From JAMXLO01 sp963799415 (lineage in GTDB: Bacteria; Pseudomonadota; Alphaproteobacteria; Acetobacterales; Acetobacteraceae): a stretch of DNA of 64,000 bases. Shown one piece after another: positions 42,699 through 52,668 of this stretch. The stretch is taken from assembly GCA_963799415.1 (NCBI GenBank), contig CAWCXI010000015.1, forward strand, positions 1 to 64,000, in the 5' to 3' direction. The notes beneath the pieces are model-generated. The model worked only from the letters and a program-made list of their open reading frames with translations. It had not been told where the DNA came from and did not search any database. Numbering within the stretch: the first letter of the stretch is position 1; each line of letters begins with the position of its first letter. Made by a program: the position numbers and the translations under genes.

Positions 42699-45600
42699 GG
42701 TGAGCGTCTCCCGAACCTTGGGCGCCCGCCGCCTCGCTCGCGAAGCGCGTGTCGAGACTGTGCAGGGCCGGCGGCCTGCGCCGCAGCAGCGTGTAGAAGA
42801 TCGGCACGATGAACAGCGTGGAAATCGTCGCCATGATCAGGCCGCCGATCACCGCGCGACCGAGCGGCGCGTTCTGCTCGCCGGCCTCACCCAGGCCCAG
42901 CGCCATCGGAACCATGCCGATGATCATGGCAAGCGCGGTCATCAGCACCGGGCGCAGGCGGATGCGGCCCGCCTCGAGCACCGCCCGCAGCGGGCCCACT
43001 TCCTCCCGCGCGCGCAGATCGTTGGCGAAGCTCACCACCAGGATCGAGTTCGACACCGAGATGCCGATCGACATGATCGCTCCCATCAGCAATTCGACGT
43101 TGATGGTGGTCCCCGACAGCGCCAGCATCCAAAGGATGCCCATCAGCGCACCGGGCACGGCCATCATGATGATGAACGGATCGACCCAGGATTGGAACAG
43201 GATCACCAGCAGCGCGTAAACCAGGATCACTGCCAGCACCATGCCAAGACCAAGGAGCCGGAACGAGCTCTGCATGACATCGTTCTGGCCGAGGATCAGG
43301 ATCTTGGTGGTGATCGGCAGGCCCTTGCTGATCTCGTTGATTGCCCGCTGGATGTCGCTGGCTGTGGAACCGAGGTCGCGGCCGTCCACATTGGCGGCGA
43401 TGTCCAGCTCCCGCTGCACGGTATAATGGCTGACCGATTCCAGCGTCGATCGCGGATACACCGACGCAATGTCGCGCAGCCGGATAACCGGCGCGGCTGG
43501 CTGCGCCGCGGTGCCGGTGCCCACGCTGCCGTCGGGGCGATCCACCGGCGTGTCCATCAGGTCGCCCACCGATTTGATCCGCTCGATCGGCGTCTGCACG
43601 GCCACGAAGTAGTTCACGTTGTTCTGTGGGTTGAGAAAGAAATTCGGCGCCACCAGCGAGCTCGACGACAGTGTCGTCAGCATGTTGTTGGCAACATCCC
43701 GCTGCGAGACGTTCAACTTGGCCGCGCGCAGTCGGTCTACCTCCACCTGCAGAGCCGGGTAGTTCAGCACCTGCACCAGATGCGCGTCAGCCACGCCGGG
43801 TATGCTCTGCATGCGGGGGAGCAGCTTCCTGGCGAGTTCAGCGGCCCGGTCGAAGTTCACGTCCTGAATTTGCACATCGATCGGCGCCGACAGGCCGAAG
43901 TTCAGCACCTGCGACACTATGTCCGCGGTCTGAAAGTAGAACAGGCTGCCAGGAAACTCCGCTGGCAGCCTGGCGCGAATTGTACGGATGTAGTCGATCG
44001 ACGGTCGATGCGGCGAGCGCAGCGAAATCAGGATCTCGGCATCCATGTCACCGACATTGTCGGTCTGCACGAACGCCATGTTGAACGAGGACAGCGCACC
44101 CACCGTGTCGTTGATGGTCTGCAGTTCGCTTGCCGGGATGATCTGACGGATGCGGTCCTCGACCTGCAGCGTCAGTTGTTCGGTGCGCTCGATACGCGTC
44201 CCCGGCGGGGCGCGGAAATGCAACTTGATCAAGCCGACATCAGCGCTGGGAAAGAAATCGAGGCCGATGACGGTGGCGAGGCCCCCAGACACCACCAGCA
44301 GGGCACCGGCGCACACCAGCACGAACACGCGACGGTGGAGAGCGCCCTCCAGCAGCCGGCCATAGCCGTCGCGGAAGCGATTGAAGCCCCGATCGAACAT
44401 GGCGAAGAAGCCGCGCGGCGGTCCGTGGTGCTCCGCGCCGGTATCCAGCAGATAGCGCGCGAACGAGGGCACCACCGTGAACGACAGCGCATAGGAGGCC
44501 AGCATGCAGAACACGACTGTCGCGGCCAGTGGAATGAACAGGTAGCGCGCCACACCGAACAGCAGCACGACCGGGAAGAACACGATGCAGATCGCCAGCG
44601 TGGCGACGGTCAGAGGCTGGATCACCTCGCTGGTGCCATCGAGGATGGCCACAGTCAGCGATTTGCCCAGCGACTGGTTGCGGTGGATGTTCTCGATGGT
44701 CACCGTGGCATTGTCGACCAGCAGGCCGATGGCCAGCGCCAGGCCGCCCAGCGTCATGAGATTGATGGTGTTGCCGGTCAGGAACAGCCCCATGATGCCA
44801 GCGAAGATCGACAGCGGGATCGATGTCGAGACGATCACGGTATTCCGCCAACTTCCCAGGAACACCAGGATCAGTACGGAGACCAGGATCGAGGAGATGA
44901 CCGCCTCACGGATAACGTTCTCCACCGCGGCGCGCACGAACACCGACTGGTCGAAGTCGAGCTTCAGTTCGAGCCCTGCTGGCGCCGCCGCCTGGATCTC
45001 CGGTATCGCCGAGCGCGCGGCATCCACCACGGCCAGCGTGGATGCATCGGCATGCTTCAGGATGGCGAGGTAGACCGCCCGCTTGCCGTTCACGTGCACG
45101 ATGTTGGTCTGCGTGGCGAAACTGTCGCTCACGTGCGCAACATCACCGAGCGTGACCGGCGCGCCATTGAATACGCCAATTGGCAGCGCATTGAATTGGT
45201 CGACCGCGCTGGGGCTCGAATTCAATTGCACGTTATATTCCACGTCACCGATCCGCGCAGTGCCGGCCGGCACGATCACGTTCGAGGCCTGCAGCGCGCT
45301 GACGACATCAGCTGGCGAAAACCCCTTGGCCTGTAGCCGCGCGGGGTCGATGTCCACGTTGATCTGGCGCGACTTGCCGCCGAACGGCCCAGGCGTGGAC
45401 AGGCCGGGAATGGTGAACAACTTCACCCGGATGAAGTTGAGGCTGTAGTCGTAGATCTGCTGCTCTGTCAGGTTCTGGCTCGACAGCGTCATCTGCACGA
45501 CGGGCACATTCGACGCGTTGAACTGGATGACCGCCGGCGACGTCATGCCGGGCGGGGCAATGCGCAGGATCGAGTTGTTCACCGAGGTGATCTGGGCGAT

Positions 45601-45918
45601 CGCGCCGCCGATATCGGTGCCAGGCTGGAAATACACCCGAAGCAGGCCGATGCTGGGGATCGACTGGGATTCGATGCGAGAAATGCCGTTGACCGTGGTG
45701 GAATAGGCGCGCTCCGAAATGAACACGACACGCCGTTCCATGTCCTCGGTGGTCAGCCCGTTGTAGTTCCAGACCACCAGCACGACGGGAATATCGATCA
45801 CCGGAAAGATGTCGACAATCATGCGCGTAATGGACAAAGCGCCCATCAGCAGGATCAGCATCGCGGCGATTGCCGAGGTATATGGCCGGCGCAAGGCAAG
45901 CCGCACCAGGCCGATCAT
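42691..45918 (-). CDS. RND-family efflux permease
   Basis: A 1075-residue AcrB-like pump. Twelve transmembrane helices and two large periplasmic loops are evident, with the N-terminal FPVIDIPVVLVVWNYNG and TM4 motif AIGLLVDNATVTIENIHRN. In AcrB, TM4 carries two adjacent aspartates (407/408) for proton transfer; here they read Asp402-Asn403, so one is replaced. Substrates cannot be read. It is followed by the adaptor gene in the same operon and is divergent from the FAH-family gene. Confidence 0.93.
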   Translation of the reverse strand: MIGLVRLALRRPYTSAIAAMLILLMGALSITRMIVDIFPVIDIPVVLVVWNYNGLTTEDMERRVVFISERAYSTTVNGISRIESQSIPSIGLLRVYFQPGTDIGGAIAQITSVNNSILRIAPPGMTSPAVIQFNASNVPVVQMTLSSQNLTEQQIYDYSLNFIRVKLFTIPGLSTPGPFGGKSRQINVDIDPARLQAKGFSPADVVSALQASNVIVPAGTARIGDVEYNVQLNSSPSAVDQFNALPIGVFNGAPVTLGDVAHVSDSFATQTNIVHVNGKRAVYLAILKHADASTLAVVDAARSAIPEIQAAAPAGLELKLDFDQSVFVRAAVENVIREAVISSILVSVLILVFLGSWRNTVIVSTSIPLSIFAGIMGLFLTGNTINLMTLGGLALAIGLLVDNATVTIENIHRNQSLGKSLTVAILDGTSEVIQPLTVATLAICIVFFPVVLLFGVARYLFIPLAATVVFCMLASYALSFTVVPSFARYLLDTGAEHHGPPRGFFAMFDRGFNRFRDGYGRLLEGALHRRVFVLVCAGALLVVSGGLATVIGLDFFPSADVGLIKLHFRAPPGTRIERTEQLTLQVEDRIRQIIPASELQTINDTVGALSSFNMAFVQTDNVGDMDAEILISLRSPHRPSIDYIRTIRARLPAEFPGSLFYFQTADIVSQVLNFGLSAPIDVQIQDVNFDRAAELARKLLPRMQSIPGVADAHLVQVLNYPALQVEVDRLRAAKLNVSQRDVANNMLTTLSSSSLVAPNFFLNPQNNVNYFVAVQTPIERIKSVGDLMDTPVDRPDGSVGTGTAAQPAAPVIRLRDIASVYPRSTLESVSHYTVQRELDIAANVDGRDLGSTASDIQRAINEISKGLPITTKILILGQNDVMQSSFRLLGLGMVLAVILVYALLVILFQSWVDPFIIMMAVPGALMGILWMLALSGTTINVELLMGAIMSIGISVSNSILVVSFANDLRAREEVGPLRAVLEAGRIRLRPVLMTALAMIIGMVPMALGLGEAGEQNAPLGRAVIGGLIMATISTLFIVPIFYTLLRRRPPALHSLDTRFASEAAGAQGSGDAHHG

Positions 45919-46018
45919 AGCAGCCCCCCTCCCGTGTCACATTGTCCCAGACGATACTATTGTTGCCACCTAAGCGGCACGGTGCCAAGCGGGTGTTTTC
46001 AAGAGGGGAGAATGGACG

Positions 46019-46774
46019 ATGGATACGCAGCAGATCAACCGGGCTGCCGCCCTGCTCGTCGGGGCACGTCGCGATCGTGCGTTGCTGACGGGCCTGCCCG
46101 CCGATGCAACTCCGGCGAGTGTGGTCGATGCACATGCGATCCAGGATGCGGTGACCGCCGGTCTGGGCACACCAGTCGGCGCATTCAAGGCGATGGCGCC
46201 GGCCAGTGGCGAGCCGACGCGGGGCGTGATCTACGCCGACACGATCCATGCCTCGCCGGCGCGCGTCCCGACCGCCGAGGTGCCGCAGTGCGGCGTGGAG
46301 GGGGAGGTCGCGTTCGTCTTCCGCAGCGATCTGCCGGCGCGCGCCGCACCCTATTCACGCGAGGAGGTGAGCTCGGCCGTCGACGCCTGTGCGGCGATCG
46401 AGCTGGTTACCAGCCGGTATCGCAATTCTGATGCCGTGACGAACCTGGAGAAGCTGACAGATTGCATCAGCAATGGTGCATTTGTGCATGCCGCGCCGCC
46501 CGGCGATTGGCGCGGACTGGAACTTGGCAAGCTGAAGGTGACGCTGACGGTGAACGGCGCGACCGTGCTGGAGCAGGTGGGAGGGCATCCGACCGGCGAT
46601 CCACTCGGCGTCGCGGTGGTACTGGTGAACATGATGCGGGAAGGAGCCGGCGTTCGTGCCGGACAGTTCGTCACGTGCGGATCCTGTACCGGCTTGCGTT
46701 ATCTGCAGCCAGGCGATGTCTGCGGGGTCCGCTTCGATGGGCTGGGCGAGGCGGAGGTGACGTTTGTTCGTTGA
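46019..46774 (+). CDS. FAH-family protein (2-keto-4-pentenoate hydratase type)
   Basis: A 251-residue protein of the fumarylacetoacetate hydrolase superfamily, MhpD-like subgroup. VEGEVAFVFRSDLP provides the metal-binding Glu pair, and the C-terminus has GDPLGVAVVLVNMM and FVTCGSCTG. Related enzymes hydrate 2-hydroxypentadienoate or decarboxylate oxalocrotonate in aromatic degradation. No other catabolic genes of such a pathway are nearby, so the substrate is open. GAGGGGAG precedes the start. It is divergent from the RND pump. Confidence 0.8.
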   Translation: MDTQQINRAAALLVGARRDRALLTGLPADATPASVVDAHAIQDAVTAGLGTPVGAFKAMAPASGEPTRGVIYADTIHASPARVPTAEVPQCGVEGEVAFVFRSDLPARAAPYSREEVSSAVDACAAIELVTSRYRNSDAVTNLEKLTDCISNGAFVHAAPPGDWRGLELGKLKVTLTVNGATVLEQVGGHPTGDPLGVAVVLVNMMREGAGVRAGQFVTCGSCTGLRYLQPGDVCGVRFDGLGEAEVTFVR

Positions 46775-46788
46775 GGGGCGTTCGCTGT

Positions 46789-46826
46789 CCCCTCCCCCAG
46801 CCCCCTCCCGCAAGGGGAGGGGGAGA
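46789..46826. terminator. CT/GA-rich hairpin, copy 3, at a convergent junction
   Basis: CCCCTCCCCCAGCCCCCTCC, then CGCAAGGGGAGGGGGAG. It lies between the FAH gene and the ketopantoate-reductase-like gene, which converge, and could terminate both. Same family as 16011 and 24441. Confidence 0.5.
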
Positions 46827-46829
46827 TTG

Positions 46830-47891
46830 TTAGCGGTTCACCAGGACGTTCGCCGGATCGGCAGCGAGCTCGCCGCGTTCGACGCGCTTCACCGCCTCGG
46901 TCAGCATCGCATGAGTGGGTGCCGGCACGCCGATTTCGGCGCCCTTCTCGGCGATGAAGCCGTTCATGAACTCGATCTCCGTGCGCCGCCCCTTCGCCAT
47001 GTCCTGAGCCATCGACGGTCGCTGCAGATCGCTGCGCGCAGACGCGTTGGTGCCCGCCAGCATCAACGCCTCGATCTCCGCCAGCGCGTCACGCTTGCCC
47101 TCCGACGCCAGCGCCAGCTTCTCGGGCTCCAGCGCGCCGATCTTGCCCAGAGTGAAGCCCAGCGCCTGACCGACACGCACCGACTCGCCGCCCAGCCGAA
47201 TACAGACGCGCCGGATCGCGTCATGGCTGTCACGCGCGTTGCCGCCAAGCCCTGTCGCGGCCGAGACCCCATTGCGCATGCCGTTGACGCAGAGCTTGGT
47301 CCAGCGCTCGCCCCACAGATTGTCGGTGGCGTGCGCCGTGTCGATGCCGTCCAGCATCTCGGCCAATTCCTCGATCCGGCGTGTGACACGGCCATGCGGC
47401 TCGCCGACGTGGAACGATACGACATTGGGGTTCTTCAGCATGGTGCGGCGGACATGGCCTGGCTCGAACAACTCCACGCCCACACCGCCGCCGACCACGC
47501 AGCCGACGGTGCGACCCCAGCCTACCACGGATGCGATGCGCTCTTCGTTGATGCAATTCTGTGACGACACCACAAAGCCGCCCGGCGACAGGTACTGGCG
47601 GATCAGGCGCGTCGCCCATACCGTGTCGTAGGATTTCACCGCGATGAACGCGATGTCGATCGGCCGCTGCTTCGCCAACTCCTGCGCGTCCGTGATGTGC
47701 ATGACGTTGACACGGACGGTGCGGTTCTCGGCCTCGGTCATGCCGTAGAGGTGCATGCCTTCGGCGCGCATCGCCTCGACGTGTGCGGGCCATGGATCGA
47801 TCAGCGTGACGTCGTGGCCCAGCGCGGTCAGGTTCGCGCCGATATAGCCGCCGATCGCACCGGCACCGACGAAGGCGATGCGTTTGGCCAT
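46830..47891 (-). CDS. ketopantoate reductase-like (ApbA/PanE family) oxidoreductase
   Basis: A 353-residue NAD(P)-dependent reductase. The Rossmann loop GAGAIGGYIG is at residues 9-18, with Lys in VKSYDTVWATR and WTKLCVNGMRNGVSA as the ApbA/PanE C-terminal signature. It may reduce ketopantoate, but this family has many members with other 2-keto acids as substrates. ATG 47891 is preferred because the upstream frame is the end of the molybdopterin gene. It is downstream of that gene by 16 bp and probably co-transcribed. Confidence 0.82.
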   Translation of the reverse strand: MAKRIAFVGAGAIGGYIGANLTALGHDVTLIDPWPAHVEAMRAEGMHLYGMTEAENRTVRVNVMHITDAQELAKQRPIDIAFIAVKSYDTVWATRLIRQYLSPGGFVVSSQNCINEERIASVVGWGRTVGCVVGGGVGVELFEPGHVRRTMLKNPNVVSFHVGEPHGRVTRRIEELAEMLDGIDTAHATDNLWGERWTKLCVNGMRNGVSAATGLGGNARDSHDAIRRVCIRLGGESVRVGQALGFTLGKIGALEPEKLALASEGKRDALAEIEALMLAGTNASARSDLQRPSMAQDMAKGRRTEIEFMNGFIAEKGAEIGVPAPTHAMLTEAVKRVERGELAADPANVLVNR

Positions 47892-47907
47892 TCCTGTTGG
47901 TCCCCTC

Positions 47908-49989
47908 TCATTCCGCGGCGAGCGGCATCTCCGCGGCGGCAGAGCGCAGCCACACCGAGGTATCGTGAAACACCGCGCCACCCATCGGTGGAGCCGGATC
48001 ATCGCTGGTCAGCGCGTTGATGCCGATACCGCCTTCGAATGCGGCATTCGGCCATACACTCTCCGCCACCAGGATACCGGGCTGCAGACCGTCGAACAGG
48101 TGTGCGTGAAGCACAACTTCGCCACGCGTGTTGCCCAGCCGTACGCGGTCACCGTCCGCGATACCCAGCCGCCCCGCGTCCGCCGGATGCAACAGGACAG
48201 TCGGTCGCCCTTCCCGCTTGCGCGATGTCGGCGTCTCGGTGAAGGAGGTGTTGAGGAACTGCCGCGCCGGAGCCGTTATCATGCGGAACGGATGTTCGGG
48301 TGTGGCTTCATCGATCGCCGGCATGTAGTCGGGCAGCACAGGCATGCGTGCCCAATCCGGACCAATCGCGCGCCAATCCGGTGCGAAATGGAAGCGCTTG
48401 TCAGGCTGCGGAAAGCCATTGTGGAAATGCGCCTCGTCGAATGGCGGCGCGACGTCGATCCAATGCCGTTCCAGCACGGTCCGCGCATCCGGCCAGCCGG
48501 AGACACGCAGCGTTTCGTCGATGATCTCCATCGCACTCATCTCGAAGCCACGATGGTTCGCGCCCAGTCGCACCGCGAGAGCCTGAAGCACTGCATGGTT
48601 CGACCGGCATTCGCCGGGAGGGTCAATCAGCTTCGCGCCGATCTGGATGTGGCTGTGTCCGCCGGCTTGATACAGATCATCGTGCTCCATGAACATCGTT
48701 GCTGGCAGGACGATATCAGCGAGCAGTGCGGTTTCAGTCATGAACTGCTCGTGCACTGCGACGAACAGGTCGTCGCGCAAGAAACCGCGGCGTACGCGAT
48801 TGGTGTCGGGCGCCACAGTCGCGGGATTGCTGTTCTGGATCAGCATTGCATGCACCGGAGGGCCGTCACACAGCGCCTCGCGATTACCGGTGAGCACGCT
48901 GGCGAGCCTGCTCATGTCGAGAATGCGCGTGTTGGGATCGATCGCGTCCAGGCCCTCGATGAGTGTCCTGTCCCAGTTATAGATGCTGCGGTAGCTCCAC
49001 AGCGCGCCGGCGCCCTCGTGCTGCCATTTGCCGGTCACCGTCGGCAGGCAGGTAACCGCATGCATCGACGCGGCACCGTTGCGCGAACGCGCGAAGCCGT
49101 AGCCGATGCGAATATAGGCACGTTGCGTCGTGCAGTACAGCGCGGCGAACTCCTCGATCTGCCGCGCTGGCAGGCCGGTAATCGCGGACGCCCACTCAGG
49201 CGAACGCGCCGCAAGATGTGCTTCGAGCCCGGCTGGATAGTCGGTAGAACTGGCCAGGTAGTCGCGATCGGCGTAGCCATCCCGGAACGCGACGTGCATT
49301 ACCGCACAGGCCAGCGCGGCGTCCGTCCCGGGCCGCAAAGCCAGATGCGTATCCGCGACCGCCGCCGTGCCGGTGCGATAAGGATCGACCACCACAAGCT
49401 TCGCACCACGCCCCTTCCGTGCGCGCATGATATGCGTCATCAAGTTGACCTGTGTGGCAACCGGATTGCCGCCCCACATCACGATGAGGTCGGAGTGGGC
49501 CATTTCGCGCGGGTCCGGTCCTATGAAGCGGCCGACACCAGCCATCCAGCCGGCCTCGCAGATCGAGGTGCAGATGGTCTTGGCCATACGGGAATAGCGC
49601 ATGACGTGGCGCAGCCGGTTGATGCCGTCGCGCTGCACCAGGCCCATCGTACCGGCGTAGTAATAAGGCCATACCGCCTCGGCGCCATGCAGCCTGGCAG
49701 TCGTGATGAACGCCTCCGCCACGCGATCGAGCGCTTCGTCCCAGGAGATCGCACGGAACTGCCCTGACCCCTTCGGTCCGGTGCGCAGCAGGGGCCGCGT
49801 CACGCGGTCGGGATGGTGGATCCGTTCGGCATAGCGCGCGACCTTCGCGCAGACCACTCCGGAAGTGTAGCTGTTGGCTTCGGCCCCGCGCACCGAACCG
49901 ATGCGCTTGCCGTCAAGCAGCTCGATCTCGAGGGCACAGGTTGAGGGGCAGTCGTGCGGGCAGGCGGAGTGACGTATCTCACGTTGCAT
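47908..49989 (-). CDS. molybdopterin-dependent oxidoreductase (DMSO reductase superfamily)
   Basis: A 693-residue single-subunit molybdoenzyme. The N-terminal Cys10, Cys14, Cys18 and Cys47 should hold one [4Fe-4S] cluster (SACPHDCPSTC). Then the Mo-bisPGD domains follow, with Cys139/Ser141/Cys143 in TICTSICEAGW near the metal. The C-terminal MopB domain runs from about 575 to 693. No Tat signal is visible, so it is probably cytoplasmic. No accessory iron-sulfur or membrane subunit is adjacent. Substrate is not known; formate-dehydrogenase-like and thiosulfate-type enzymes share this layout. Confidence 0.88.
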   Translation of the reverse strand: MQREIRHSACPHDCPSTCALEIELLDGKRIGSVRGAEANSYTSGVVCAKVARYAERIHHPDRVTRPLLRTGPKGSGQFRAISWDEALDRVAEAFITTARLHGAEAVWPYYYAGTMGLVQRDGINRLRHVMRYSRMAKTICTSICEAGWMAGVGRFIGPDPREMAHSDLIVMWGGNPVATQVNLMTHIMRARKGRGAKLVVVDPYRTGTAAVADTHLALRPGTDAALACAVMHVAFRDGYADRDYLASSTDYPAGLEAHLAARSPEWASAITGLPARQIEEFAALYCTTQRAYIRIGYGFARSRNGAASMHAVTCLPTVTGKWQHEGAGALWSYRSIYNWDRTLIEGLDAIDPNTRILDMSRLASVLTGNREALCDGPPVHAMLIQNSNPATVAPDTNRVRRGFLRDDLFVAVHEQFMTETALLADIVLPATMFMEHDDLYQAGGHSHIQIGAKLIDPPGECRSNHAVLQALAVRLGANHRGFEMSAMEIIDETLRVSGWPDARTVLERHWIDVAPPFDEAHFHNGFPQPDKRFHFAPDWRAIGPDWARMPVLPDYMPAIDEATPEHPFRMITAPARQFLNTSFTETPTSRKREGRPTVLLHPADAGRLGIADGDRVRLGNTRGEVVLHAHLFDGLQPGILVAESVWPNAAFEGGIGINALTSDDPAPPMGGAVFHDTSVWLRSAAAEMPLAAE

Positions 49990-50059
49990 GGGGCAAAGCC
50001 TAGCGCCTGGCGCGCAGGCTTGGCAAAATAGCGATAATCAGGCTCCCGGGAGATACACC

Positions 50060-51658
50060 ATGCTGACGAGACGCACCCTGCTGGCCAGCTCGGCCGCCAC
50101 CGTCGCTGCGCCGGCCGTTCTGACCGAGGCGCGTGCCGCCACGCCCAAGGGTGTCGCGGTGATGGCCAAACAGATCGACGATATCGTCAGCTTCGATCCA
50201 GCGGAGTCCTATGAATTCACCAATGGCGAGGTGGATGCCAACTGTTACCGACGGCTGATACGGCCGGACCTGGACGATGCAACGAAGATCGAAGGCGACT
50301 TGGCCGAAAAGTGGGACGTCAGCAAGGACGGTCTGACCTTCACCTTCAGTTTGCGCCGCGACGCCAAATTCGATTCGGGCAATCCAGTGACGGCGCATGA
50401 CGCCGCTTTCTCTCTGCATCGCGTGGTCAAGCTGAACAAAACACCAGGATTCATCGTCACGCAGTTCGGGTTCAACCCGAACAACGTGGAAAAAGCAATC
50501 CGCGCACTGGACGATTACACGCTGGAGATGAAGCTACCGGAGGAAGCAGAGGCCACCAGCTTCGTGCTGTATTGTTTGAGCGCCAATGTCGGCAGCGTGG
50601 TGGACATGAAGACGGTCATGGCAAACCAGGCAAACGGCGATCTCGGCAATGGCTGGCTCAAGACGCGCACCGCCGGGGCGGGACCGTACAAACTGACCGA
50701 GTGGGCGGCAAGCGATCACGTGATCATCGACACCAACCCGAACGCCGAGGAAAAGGCGCTGATGCGACGGATCGTGCTGCGCCACATCGCTGATCCTTCG
50801 GCGCAGCTACTGGTGTTGCAGAAGGGCGACGTGGACATAGCGCGCGACCTCGGCTCCGACCAGCTCAAGTCGCTCGCCGGTGACAAGAACCTGACGGTCG
50901 CATCGGCGCCCCAGGGCACCTCGATGTACATCGCGATGAACCAGGCGATGCCCGAGCTGCAGAAAGTGCAAGTGCATCAGGCGATCAAATGGGCTATCGA
51001 CTACGATGCGATCGCAAAGAACATCACGCCGAACACCTGGAGCGTGTGCCAGGCATTCCTTCCCGACGCGCTGCCCGGCGCGCTGAAAAGTACGCCGTTC
51101 AAGAAGGATGTGGCGAAGGCGAAGCAATTGCTGGCCGAAGCGGGTTTGGGCAGCGGATTTTCGGTCACGATGGACTACATTTCCGCTTCGCCCCACTCAG
51201 ATATTGCGCAGGCCATCCAGGCGGATTTGGCATCGGTTGGCATCAAAGTGACGCTGCAGCCGGGCGACCAGAAGCAGGTGATCACCAAGACGCGCGCGCG
51301 ACAGCACCAGTTGGCGATGCTCTATTGGGGCACCGACTATTTCGATCCGAATTCAAACTGTCAGGCGTGGTGCGAAAATCCCGATGACTCGGACCAGAGC
51401 AAACTCAAAATCCTCGCCTGGCGCAGCCATTTCGCGGACAAGGAACTGACGAGCGAATCACAGGCTGCTGTGCGTGAACTGGACCCGGCCAAGCGCATTG
51501 CGCTGTACCACACGATCCAGCAGCAGTTCATGGATCGCGCACCGTTCGCCATGCTGCTCCAGCGCAATGCCGTAGCGGTGCTTGGCAAGGGCGTGTCGGG
51601 CTTCAAGGTGGGACCGATGCCCGACTACACGCACTACTCAAAGATTACCAAGGCGTGA
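50060..51658 (+). CDS. ABC-transporter substrate-binding protein, family 5
   Basis: A 532-residue periplasmic solute-binding protein of the DppA/OppA type. The N-terminus MLTRRTLLASSAATVAAPAV has a twin-arginine-like signal (TRRTLLAS), with cleavage after about ARA at residue 26. SBP_bac_5 features follow, with LAEKWDVSKDGLTFTFSLR and KDGLTFTF. It opens an operon with permeases and two ATPases and should bind a peptide or related solute. ATG 50060 is chosen for the signal; the upstream frame is longer but noncoding. Confidence 0.93.
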   Translation: MLTRRTLLASSAATVAAPAVLTEARAATPKGVAVMAKQIDDIVSFDPAESYEFTNGEVDANCYRRLIRPDLDDATKIEGDLAEKWDVSKDGLTFTFSLRRDAKFDSGNPVTAHDAAFSLHRVVKLNKTPGFIVTQFGFNPNNVEKAIRALDDYTLEMKLPEEAEATSFVLYCLSANVGSVVDMKTVMANQANGDLGNGWLKTRTAGAGPYKLTEWAASDHVIIDTNPNAEEKALMRRIVLRHIADPSAQLLVLQKGDVDIARDLGSDQLKSLAGDKNLTVASAPQGTSMYIAMNQAMPELQKVQVHQAIKWAIDYDAIAKNITPNTWSVCQAFLPDALPGALKSTPFKKDVAKAKQLLAEAGLGSGFSVTMDYISASPHSDIAQAIQADLASVGIKVTLQPGDQKQVITKTRARQHQLAMLYWGTDYFDPNSNCQAWCENPDDSDQSKLKILAWRSHFADKELTSESQAAVRELDPAKRIALYHTIQQQFMDRAPFAMLLQRNAVAVLGKGVSGFKVGPMPDYTHYSKITKA

Positions 51659-52668
51659 GAGGTCGACTCCAGATGCTGGCGAGCAGTTTCGCCAGCGTCC
51701 CTCTCACGTTGTTCGGCCTGACGCTGGTCACGTTCCTGATCGGACGGGTAATGCCGATCGACCCGATTATCGCGATTGCCGGAGATCACGCCCCGCCCGA
51801 CGTGATCGCTGCGGTACGCGAGCAGCTTGGACTGGACAAGCCGTTGCTGGTGCAGTTCTGGATCTATCTGGTCAATCTGGCCCACGGCGATCTCGGGCGT
51901 TCGGTCATGACCTCGCACCCGGTCACCGAGGATATCGCGCAATACTTTCCTGCCACGCTGGAGCTTGCGACGACGGCGATCACCATCGCCATCATCATCG
52001 GCATTCCGCTGGGCGTAATCGCCGCGGCGCGACAAGGCTCACGGTTCGATCATGCAGTGCGGGTGGTGAGTCTGGCCGGACAATCGGTCCCGGTGTTCGT
52101 GCTCGCCCTGCTGTGCCTGCTCGTATTTTACGTGAAGCTTGGCATAGCACCTGGTACGGGACAGCTTGACGTGGCGTACGAAGGTCTCGTGCCACGCGTC
52201 ACCGGCATGCTTGTGATCAATTCGGTCATCGCCGGCGACTGGGATTCGTTCTGGGACGCGCTGGCGCATCTGGCGCAACCAGCTCTGGTGCTGGCGTACT
52301 TCTCAATGGCCTACATCACGCGCATGACGCGCGCCTTCATGATTGAAGCGCTGTCCGGCGAGTACATCATCACGGCGCGCGCAAAGGGCCTGTCGGCAAC
52401 GCGTATCCTGTGGCGGCACGCGTTCGGCAACATCGCGGTACGTCTGGTAACGGTGCTGGCACTGGCCTACGCCGGACTTCTCGAAGGCGCGGTAATTACC
52501 GAAACGGTATTTTCCTGGCCTGGTCTGGGGCTTTATCTCACGGTATCGCTTTTGAACGCCGACATGAATGCGGTACTTGGCGCCACGCTGGTGGTCGGGC
52601 TTGTCTACCTGGTCCTGAACCTGCTGGCCGACTTGCTGTATCGTCTGCTCGACCCGCGCGTCGCATGA
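51655..52668 (+). CDS. peptide-type ABC transporter permease (DppB-like)
   Basis: A 337-residue inner-membrane permease with six hydrophobic helices. The N-terminal helix has SVPLTLFGLTLVTFLIGRV, and the EAA loop is seen at EYIITARAKGLSATRILWRHAFGN. It pairs with the next gene to form the channel. It starts with GTG overlapping the substrate-binding gene stop (GTGA) and ends with ATGA into the next gene. Confidence 0.94.
   Translation: MRGRLQMLASSFASVPLTLFGLTLVTFLIGRVMPIDPIIAIAGDHAPPDVIAAVREQLGLDKPLLVQFWIYLVNLAHGDLGRSVMTSHPVTEDIAQYFPATLELATTAITIAIIIGIPLGVIAAARQGSRFDHAVRVVSLAGQSVPVFVLALLCLLVFYVKLGIAPGTGQLDVAYEGLVPRVTGMLVINSVIAGDWDSFWDALAHLAQPALVLAYFSMAYITRMTRAFMIEALSGEYIITARAKGLSATRILWRHAFGNIAVRLVTVLALAYAGLLEGAVITETVFSWPGLGLYLTVSLLNADMNAVLGATLVVGLVYLVLNLLADLLYRLLDPRVA

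Noticed and set aside
42697..45336. A very long open frame on the + strand opposite the RND pump gene
   Set aside because: It is the codon-complement of a well-supported gene; its product is Arg/His/Gln-rich with no family features. Similar antisense frames opposite ligA (13806-16112) and the adaptor/CocE genes (40326-42812) were rejected for the same reason.
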